NCBI GenBank assembly: GCA_030607715.1
Contig: JAUWJM010000097.1
Location: forward strand, 1-6,300
DNA length: 6,300 nucleotides
Reading direction: 5' to 3'
Source: Candidatus Aerophobota bacterium
GTDB lineage: Bacteria > Aerophobota > Aerophobia > Aerophobales > B3-G15
Positions 1 to 5,341 of the stretch are shown here, in pieces. The notes below the pieces were generated by a model, which did no database searches, was not told where the DNA came from, and was given only the letters and a program-made list of their open reading frames with translations. Numbering within the stretch: the first letter of the stretch is position 1; every line of letters begins with the position of its first letter. A program made the translations under genes and the position numbers.

Positions 1-18
1 ACTCCCCCTGGGGGCACT

Positions 19-93
19 GCGGGGTTAGCTCAGCGGGAGAGCGCTTGCCTTACAAGCAAGAGGTCGTTGGTTCGAACCCATCACCCCGCACCA
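19..93 (+). tRNA. tRNA-Val (anticodon UAC)
   Basis: Complete cloverleaf with encoded CCA. The acceptor strands GCGGGGT (19-25) and ACCCCGC (83-89) pair fully, with discriminator A90 and CCA at 91-93. The D arm is GCTC/GAGC (28-31 and 39-42). The anticodon stem CTTGC/GCAAG (44-48 and 56-60) encloses the loop CTTACAA, putting the anticodon TAC at 51-53, which reads GUA and probably other valine codons. The variable loop is 5 nt. The T loop TTCGAAC (71-77) is canonical, but the T stem GTTGG/CCATC contains one U-U opposition (67 with 81). The next open reading frame has its first ATG only 13 nt after the CCA end, so the tRNA and the downstream mRNA may share a transcript separated by 3'-end processing. 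Its own promoter lies outside the window. Isotype is assigned from the anticodon and is secure; whether the mismatch matters is unknown. Confidence 0.96.
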
Positions 94-106
94 ATTAGTC
101 TATTTG

Positions 107-823
107 ATGAAGGACAAAAAATTGGAAAAAGAAATTGATTTACTTGTCCATCTACAAAATTTAGATTTGGAAGTTAATAGAGGAAGAGAGAAAAAAGAGA
201 GTTTATCTTCTCGTATTGGGCAGATAGAGTTTCGGCTAAAGGAAATAGAAAAAGATTTGATGGGTAAAGAAGAAGGGCTAAAACAAACTAAAAAACAAAG
301 AAGAAGTAAAGAAAAAAGAATAGATGAGATAGATTCTCTCCTGCGCAAACATGATGATGAAAAATATCGGATTAAATCTCGATCAGAATTTGAAGCCCTG
401 GATCGAGAAATAGATAGGCTTCAAAAAGAAAAGTTGAAAGAGGAAGATATTTTACTGGAGTTAATGGAAAGAGAAGATGAGTTAACTAATCTATTACCTT
501 CTTTAGAAAAGGAAATGGATGAAGAAAAGAAAAGGCTAATAAAAGAAAAAAAAGATTTGGAGCTGAATATAAAAAATGTTAATCAAAAAGAGGAGAAATT
601 TAAAGAGAAAAGAGAGAAGTTAACTAATCAGATTAGCAAATTTCATTTTGAACAGTATGAACGACTTAGAAAGATGAAGGATGGTTTAGCGGTAGCAGGA
701 ACTAAAGATGGATTTTGTGGTGGTTGCAGTATAAAAATTTCTTCTTCAATAATGAGTCAGGTAAGACGTGGAGAGATCGTTTACTGTGAAAATTGCAGTC
801 GAATAATATACAGCTTGGAATGA
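107..823 (+). CDS. Coiled-coil C4 zinc-ribbon protein (DUF164 / zf-RING_7 family)
   Basis: This 238-residue soluble protein belongs to the widespread bacterial family that includes Helicobacter FlgZ (HP0958) and chlamydial CdsZ. Counting from ATG 107, residues ~5-185 are a highly charged, Lys/Glu-rich helical hairpin (coiled coil) opening with LLVHLQNLD and containing the conserved SRSEFEALDREI segment. The C-terminal zinc ribbon has two cysteine pairs, C204/C207 (CGGC) and C227/C230 (CENC), preceded by the family-typical YERLRKMKDGLAV. Known homologues act as adaptors binding RNA or protein partners in flagellar or type III export. In most bacteria the role is unknown, and nothing here indicates flagella. 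Three in-frame starts exist: TTG 104, ATG 107 and TTG 122. ATG 107 is chosen as the conservative option although only TTG 122 has an SD. It is the first gene after tRNA-Val, followed by a 42-nt gap and yqgF. Family assignment is strong; function is not assignable. Confidence 0.9.
   Translation: MKDKKLEKEIDLLVHLQNLDLEVNRGREKKESLSSRIGQIEFRLKEIEKDLMGKEEGLKQTKKQRRSKEKRIDEIDSLLRKHDDEKYRIKSRSEFEALDREIDRLQKEKLKEEDILLELMEREDELTNLLPSLEKEMDEEKKRLIKEKKDLELNIKNVNQKEEKFKEKREKLTNQISKFHFEQYERLRKMKDGLAVAGTKDGFCGGCSIKISSSIMSQVRRGEIVYCENCSRIIYSLE
109..114 (+). promoter_or_regulatory. Possible Shine-Dalgarno GAAGGA for an alternative TTG start
   Basis: GAAGGA lies 7 nt upstream of an in-frame TTG at 122-124. 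No purine-rich ribosome binding site precedes the ATG at 107 (the upstream bases are AATTAGTCTATTTG). Using the TTG would shorten the DUF164 protein by five residues relative to ATG 107. The result begins M-EKEIDLL, which resembles the usual DUF164 N-terminus, where the LL..LQ..D pattern comes within about ten residues of the start. This element therefore decides the start if initiation is SD-dependent. It remains an inference. Confidence 0.45.
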
Positions 824-865
824 TTATTTAATTCTTAGTGTTCTCGGCATCTTCTATGGTGAAAT

Positions 866-1327
866 ATGGTTTACAACTTGGAAAGAGAAAACTCATATAA
901 AAAAGATGGTAGAATTCTGGGTTTAGATGTGGGAGATAAGAGTCTGGGAGTAGCTATAAGTGATATTTCTGGCAGGATAGCTCAAGGATTAGAGGGAGTT
1001 AAATTCTCCAAAAGTTCGATAAAGGAAAAAGTTGAGTATGTTAAAAAAGTAGTAGCTTATCATAAGGTAGGAAAGATTGTAATAGGATTGCCTGTAAATT
1101 TAGAAGGAGAGGAAGGCTACCAGGCAGAGAAAATCCGTAGATTTGCAGAAGATCTATCTTCTCAGATAAGTATCCCTATTATTTTCTTTGATGAAAGTTT
1201 TTCTTCAGTTGCGGCAGAAAAAGTGCTTAAAGAAGCAAGGGTAAGCTTAAATAAACGAAAAAAAGTGAGGGATAAATTAGCAGCTACCATTATTTTGCAA
1301 GATTATCTTGACATAAAATGCGTATAA
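866..1327 (+). CDS. ruvX: YqgF/RuvX family RNase H-like nuclease (putative pre-16S rRNA nuclease)
   Basis: Cytoplasmic RNase H-fold protein of 153 residues. The family was first predicted to resolve Holliday junctions, and E. coli YqgF is linked to 5'-end maturation of pre-16S rRNA. The RNase H-like landmarks are present in order: RILGLDVGDKSLGVAISD (residues 16-33, metal-binding Asp21), IVIGLPVNLEG (71-81), FFDESFSS (107-114, acidic E110) and VRDKLAATIILQDYL (134-148, D136). Length is slightly above the usual ~140 because of a 15-residue N-terminal extension. ATG 866 is the first start after an in-frame TGA at 860-862, and the GGTGA at 858-862 lies only 3 nt upstream, so initiation may be weak. 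No other ATG precedes the conserved core; TTG 878 is the alternative. The 3' end overlaps mltG by 10 nt, a common yqgF-mltG adjacency, suggesting translational coupling. Confidence 0.95.
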   Translation: MVYNLERENSYKKDGRILGLDVGDKSLGVAISDISGRIAQGLEGVKFSKSSIKEKVEYVKKVVAYHKVGKIVIGLPVNLEGEEGYQAEKIRRFAEDLSSQISIPIIFFDESFSSVAAEKVLKEARVSLNKRKKVRDKLAATIILQDYLDIKCV

Positions 1328-2316
1328 CAGAATTAATATGGGATAGAATATGGTGGAAGAGGCTAATTAAAGTGGGAGGTTTTTTTTTAGTAATTTTTAT
1401 TATTTGTCAGCTTTATCTTCCCCCTTTTAGCCAGAGGAGTGTAGTGGTAATAATTCCCAAAGGTGCTGATTCCTTTAAAATTGGTCAAATTTTATCAGAG
1501 AAAAAGGTTATAGCTAATGGAAGTTTTTTTGCTCTGGTAGCTAAAATTTTAAAATGGGAGAAATATTTAAAAGCCGGCAGTTATGAATTTAACTCTCCAA
1601 GTTTAATGGAAGCTTTATCCAAGCTAAAAAATGGGAAGATAAAGGTATATAAAGTTACCATACCAGAGGGGCTTCCTAAATGGGAAGTGGCTGAGATTTT
1701 GGAAAAAAAGGGAATTGTAAATAAAAAAGCCTTTTTAGATGTAACGGATAATCCAGGGATATTTAAAGATGATTTTTCTTTTCCTTTGCCTGATGGTAGC
1801 TTAGAGGGTTACCTTTATCCTGACACTTATTATTTTGCCAAAGATGAGGACCCTGTAAAGGTAGTTAAAAAATTTCTCTCTAAATTTGAAAAGGTAGTCT
1901 TACCTCTCTACAATGAGAAAGAGCATTCTTTGCATCAGATAATAACCTTAGCTTCCATAGTAGAGAAAGAAGCTTTACTTCCCTTAGAAAAAACAGTAAT
2001 TGCTGGGGTCTTTTACAATCGTCTGCAAAAGGGAATGAAGCTGAGAGCAGACCCCACTGTAAAGTATGCTCTGGGAAATTTTAGTGAGAGATTGAGTCTG
2101 CAAGATCTGAAAACACCCTCTTTTTATAATACTTACCTTCACTATGGTTTCCCTCCGGGTCCTATCTGCAACCCTGACAGACAAAGCATTTATTCTGCTA
2201 TTCATCCTGCAGAAGTAAATTATCTTTATTTTGTAGCCAGAGGAGATGGAAGCCACCAATTTAGCCTCACTTATAAGCAACATTTAAAAGCCGTTTATAA
2301 GTATCAAAGAGGATAG
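1318..2316 (+). CDS. mltG: Endolytic peptidoglycan transglycosylase MltG (YceG-like)
   Basis: Membrane-anchored lytic transglycosylase of 332 residues that cleaves nascent glycan strands internally and is thought to set their length as a terminase next to peptidoglycan synthases. A basic N-terminus (RIWWKRLIK) precedes a single transmembrane segment at about residues 19-35, giving an N-in orientation with the catalytic part outside. Residues ~40-110 match the LysM-like subdomain (VVIIPKGADSFKIGQIL). The YceG catalytic domain follows: VTIPEG (113-118), LEGYLYPDTY (162-171), the catalytic-glutamate motif LASIVEKEA (211-219, with E216 and E218), FYNRLQKGMKLRADPTV (232-248), YGFPPGPICNP (276-286) and YLYFVARGDGSHQFS (302-316). 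Every expected motif is present, so it should be active. ATG 1318 lies inside the end of yqgF with no SD, so it probably depends on coupling from yqgF. An in-frame GTG at 1372 follows AAGAGG but would leave almost nothing before the membrane segment. hisS starts 2 nt downstream. Confidence 0.96.
   Translation: MRITELIWDRIWWKRLIKVGGFFLVIFIICQLYLPPFSQRSVVVIIPKGADSFKIGQILSEKKVIANGSFFALVAKILKWEKYLKAGSYEFNSPSLMEALSKLKNGKIKVYKVTIPEGLPKWEVAEILEKKGIVNKKAFLDVTDNPGIFKDDFSFPLPDGSLEGYLYPDTYYFAKDEDPVKVVKKFLSKFEKVVLPLYNEKEHSLHQIITLASIVEKEALLPLEKTVIAGVFYNRLQKGMKLRADPTVKYALGNFSERLSLQDLKTPSFYNTYLHYGFPPGPICNPDRQSIYSAIHPAEVNYLYFVARGDGSHQFSLTYKQHLKAVYKYQRG
2308..2313 (+). promoter_or_regulatory. Ribosome binding site AGAGGA of hisS
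   Basis: AGAGGA sits directly before the mltG stop (TAG 2314-2316), with 5 nt between it and the hisS ATG at 2319. It confirms the hisS start and means that ribosomes finishing mltG can feed hisS. Confidence 0.75.
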
Positions 2317-2318
2317 AA

Positions 2319-3578
2319 ATGATTCATTCTCCCAGAGGGTGCGAAGATCTTCTTCCCTCTCAAGCTATCTATCATCAATGGATTGAAAGAAAAGCTGCTA
2401 ATTTATTTTCTCTTTACGGATATAGAGAAGTGAGGATTCCTAGTTTTGAAAAAACAGAGCTATTCCTGCGCAGTGTAGGAGAAGAAACAGATGTGAGTAA
2501 ACAGATGTACACCTTTAAAGATAAAGGGGGGAGGTTACTTTCTCTTCGTCCTGAAGCTACTGTGGGAATTGTAAGGGCTTATCTTCAAAATAAAGTGTAT
2601 GGAAAGTTTAAAGAGTGGCAAGTTTACTATACAGGATCTATGTTCAGATACGAGAGACCCCAGGCAGGAAGACTAAGGGAATTTCATCAGATTGGAGTGG
2701 AAAATATAGGTCAAGGGAGCCCCTGGATAGATGTAGAAATTATTGAAATGTCTCGCCGATTTCTTAAAGAAGTAGGACTGATAAATTTTGAAATACAACT
2801 TAACAGTATTGGTTGCAGAAGGTGTCGTCCTGAATACCAGAGGATATTAAAAGATTACCTGGGGAAAAATCTGGACTTTCTGTGTTCAACTTGTCAGATA
2901 CGTTATCAGCATAATATTCTCCGAGTTTTGGACTGCAAAAATCCATCCTGTCAATCAGTAATTAATGATGCCCCCCCTAATATTCCCTATCTTTGCCCGG
3001 AGTGTAAAGAGCATTTTGAGCAGGTAAAGCAGGGATTAAAGACTCTTAATGTTAGCTTTGTTATTAATCCTCATTTAGTGAGGGGGCTGGATTATTATAC
3101 CAGAACTATCTTTGAAATTATCTCTCCTTACCTTGGTGCTCAGGATACTGTTTGTGCAGGAGGTAGATATGATAATTTAACAGATGAGCTGGGAGGTCCT
3201 TTTACTCCAGCTATAGGTTTTGCTATAGGCTCAGATCGTCTCTTATCTAATTTAGAGAAAATTGGGGCAGAACTTCCTCATCTAAATTCTCCTAAAATTT
3301 TTATAGCTACTTTAAATGGAGAAAGTCAAGAAAGAGGACTTCTTTTAGCTAACCTTCTTCGTTCTCAGGGAGTAGAGGTTATTGTAAATTTCAACCTTAA
3401 AAGCCTTTCCTCTCAATTAAAATTTGCTAATAAAGAGCATATCCCCTGGGTATTAATAATAGGGGAGGAGGAGATAAAAAAAGAGAAATATATTTTAAGA
3501 GATATGCAAACTGGCCAACAAAAACAAATGAGCCAGGATGATTTAGAGCATTTTAGTAAAACTTTAAAGAAAGGGTAA
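2319..3578 (+). CDS. hisS: Histidine--tRNA ligase (HisRS)
   Basis: Class II aminoacyl-tRNA synthetase of 419 residues, the usual bacterial length, charging tRNA-His in the cytoplasm. The N-terminus carries PRGCEDLLP (family PRGTQDILP, with Thr replaced by Cys8). The histidine and ATP site includes RPEATVGIVRAY (77-88), motif 2 FRYERPQAGRLREFHQIGVE (109-128), the HisA box LVRGLDYYTRTIFE (253-266, with R255), the HisB box AGGRYDNL (280-287) and motif 3 GFAIGSDRLL (300-309). The anticodon-binding domain occupies about 325-415. The insertion domain between motif 2 and HisA contains four cysteine pairs: C166/C169, C189/C192, C206/C211 and C226/C229. Similar cysteines occur in some clostridial-type HisRS, but many relatives lack them. 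The start is supported by the AGAGGA at 2308-2313. It is sandwiched between mltG (2 nt) and aspS (2 nt); hisS-aspS is a frequent bacterial pair. No T-box leader is possible in this spacing. Confidence 0.98.
   Translation: MIHSPRGCEDLLPSQAIYHQWIERKAANLFSLYGYREVRIPSFEKTELFLRSVGEETDVSKQMYTFKDKGGRLLSLRPEATVGIVRAYLQNKVYGKFKEWQVYYTGSMFRYERPQAGRLREFHQIGVENIGQGSPWIDVEIIEMSRRFLKEVGLINFEIQLNSIGCRRCRPEYQRILKDYLGKNLDFLCSTCQIRYQHNILRVLDCKNPSCQSVINDAPPNIPYLCPECKEHFEQVKQGLKTLNVSFVINPHLVRGLDYYTRTIFEIISPYLGAQDTVCAGGRYDNLTDELGGPFTPAIGFAIGSDRLLSNLEKIGAELPHLNSPKIFIATLNGESQERGLLLANLLRSQGVEVIVNFNLKSLSSQLKFANKEHIPWVLIIGEEEIKKEKYILRDMQTGQQKQMSQDDLEHFSKTLKKG
3569..3575 (+). promoter_or_regulatory. Ribosome binding site GAAAGGG of aspS
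   Basis: GAAAGGG ends immediately before the hisS stop (TAA 3576-3578) and lies 5 nt from the aspS ATG at 3581. It fixes the aspS start and supports coupled translation of hisS and aspS. Confidence 0.75.
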
Positions 3579-3580
3579 TA

Positions 3581-5338
3581 ATGAAGAGAACTCATCTTTG
3601 TGGAAGTTTAAATAAAGAACAAATTAATCAATGGGTAGTTTTAGCTGGATGGATAAAGAGAAGAAGAGATCATGGAGGCTTAATTTTCATTGATTTAGGT
3701 GATAAGTCCGGAGTAGTACAACTGGTTTTTAATCCCGAGTTAAATAAAGAAGCTCACCAAGAAGCTCATGATTTAAGAGAGGGATGGGTAATTAGTATAG
3801 AGGGAAGGGTAGCTTCTCGTCCTCAGAATTCAGTAAATCCAAAGATAGCCACTGGAGATATTGAAATAATAGTAAAGAATTTGGAAATTTTAAATGCATC
3901 ATCCCCGCTTCCTTTTAGTATCGAGGATAACATTGATGTAGCTGAAGAGGTGAGACTAAAGTATAGATATCTGGATTTACGAAGACCGATTATGCAAAAG
4001 AATCTTGAATTAAGATATCGAGCAATTAAACTTGTTCGAAGTTTTTTAGATAAGAGAGGATTCACAGAAGTGGAAACGCCATTTCTAACCAAAAGTACTC
4101 CAGAAGGAGCTCGTGATTACCTGGTTCCCTCACGCTTGAATCCAGGAGAATTTTATGCCCTACCTCAATCTCCTCAACTGTTTAAACAGCTTATTATGGT
4201 TGCCGGGTTTGATCGTTATTTTCAAATAGTTAGATGCTTTCGAGATGAAGACTTAAGAGCAGACAGGCAACCAGAACATACTCAAATTGATATAGAACTT
4301 TCTTTTATTGAGGAAGAGGACATATTTGAATTAATTGAGGGAATGCTAAGAACTGTATTTAAAGAAACTTTAAATGTAACTCTACCATCTAATTTCCCTC
4401 GCCTTACCTACGAGGAGGCTGTAAATCGTTATGGTAGCGATAAACCAGATATAAGATTTGGCATGGAATTAAAGGACCTCTCTTTTTTAGCTCAAGGCGG
4501 AAAATTTAAAGTTTTTTCTAAAGTGATAAAAAAAGGGGGGCAGATTAAAGGAATAGCTCTACGAGAAGGTGCTCGTCTTTCCCGCAAAGATTTAGATGAT
4601 TTAATTAGTTGGGTTTCCATTTACCAGGCTAAAGGGTTAAGTTGGTTTCTTATTACTGAAACAGGGGTAAAATCTCCTATTTTAAAGTTCTTTTCCCCTC
4701 AAGATATTGAAAAAATGATAACTGAGACTGGAGCAAAGAAAGGAGATGCCATTCTTATAATTGCCGATAAGAAAGAAATAGTAAATGAATCTTTAGGCCA
4801 GCTTCGCCTTCACTTAGCTGAAAAGTTTAATCTTATCCCTGAGGATACTTATCAATTATTATGGGTGGTAGATTTTCCTTTATTTGAAAGGGATGAGCAA
4901 GATAGGCTATCATCCTTACACCATCCTTTCACCTCTCCCCGACAGGAGGATATTCCTCTTTTAGAGAAATATCCAGAAAAGGTAAAATCTCGAGCCTACG
5001 ATATTGTTTTAAATGGAGAGGAAATTGGAGGAGGTAGTATAAGAATTCATCAAAGAAAATTGCAGGAAATAGTGCTGGAAATGTTGGGTATCTCTAAGCT
5101 GCAACAAAAAGAAAAATTTGGTTTTCTTTTAGATGCCCTATCCTCAGGAGCCCCTCCTCATGGAGGGATAGCATTAGGTTTGGATAGGTTGGTGATGATT
5201 TTAGTTGGGGAAAAATCTATAAGAGAGGTAATCCCCTTTCCTAAGACTCAAAGAGGAATATGCCTGTTAACTCAAGCTCCTTCCTTGGTTGAAAAAGAGC
5301 AACTTAAAGAATTACACATTGAAATATGTGAAGAGTGA
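3581..5338 (+). CDS. aspS: Aspartate--tRNA ligase, bacterial type, predicted non-discriminating (Asp/Asn)
   Basis: Class IIb synthetase of 585 residues, typical for bacterial AspRS. Residues ~1-105 are the OB-fold anticodon-binding domain with [11 protein letters not shown] (23-33). Catalytic-core landmarks follow: RYRYLDLRR (about 128-135), [13 protein letters not shown] (173-185), [20 protein letters not shown]-type segment (194-213), motif 2 [18 protein letters not shown] (220-237; R221 and E223) and motif 3 [11 protein letters not shown] (529-539; R536). The bacterial GAD insertion lies at about 290-405, and HHPFTSP at 447-453. Position 31 is His. Mutational work on Pseudomonas AspRS links His31 to a relaxed enzyme that also makes Asp-tRNA(Asn); discriminating enzymes such as E. 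coli's have Leu. Position 83 is Asn. This predicts indirect Asn-tRNA(Asn) synthesis via GatCAB amidotransferase, although no gat or asnS gene is in the window to test it. ATG 3581 follows the GAAAGGG, 2 nt after hisS. Confidence 0.98.
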   Translation: [585 protein letters not shown]

Positions 5339-5341
5339 GAA

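Noticed and set aside
4..14. CCCCC-T-GGGGG palindrome before the tRNA, considered as a terminator or part of another RNA
   Set aside because: The single-base spacer cannot form a proper hairpin loop without opening pairs, no T tract follows, and the sequence starts at the window edge, so it cannot be interpreted.
100..348. Minus-strand open frame opposite the DUF164 gene
   Set aside because: Serine/phenylalanine-rich translation is the reverse complement of a Lys/Glu-rich coiled coil; no family resemblance and no ribosome binding site.
824..865. Promoter or terminator in the gap before yqgF
   Set aside because: No stem-loop with T tract and no convincing -35/-10 pair; the gap is short and AT-rich.
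1984..2283. Minus-strand open frame opposite mltG
   Set aside because: Lies entirely within the conserved YceG catalytic domain on the other strand and has no recognisable motif.
2290..2318. T-box or other tRNA-sensing leader in front of hisS
   Set aside because: Only 2 nt separate mltG and hisS, leaving no room for a leader.
3413..3595. Minus-strand open frame across the hisS/aspS junction
   Set aside because: Shadow of the HisRS anticodon-binding domain and the aspS start; no independent support.
3823..4092. Minus-strand open frame opposite aspS
   Set aside because: Mirrors conserved AspRS coding sequence; no recognisable domain.
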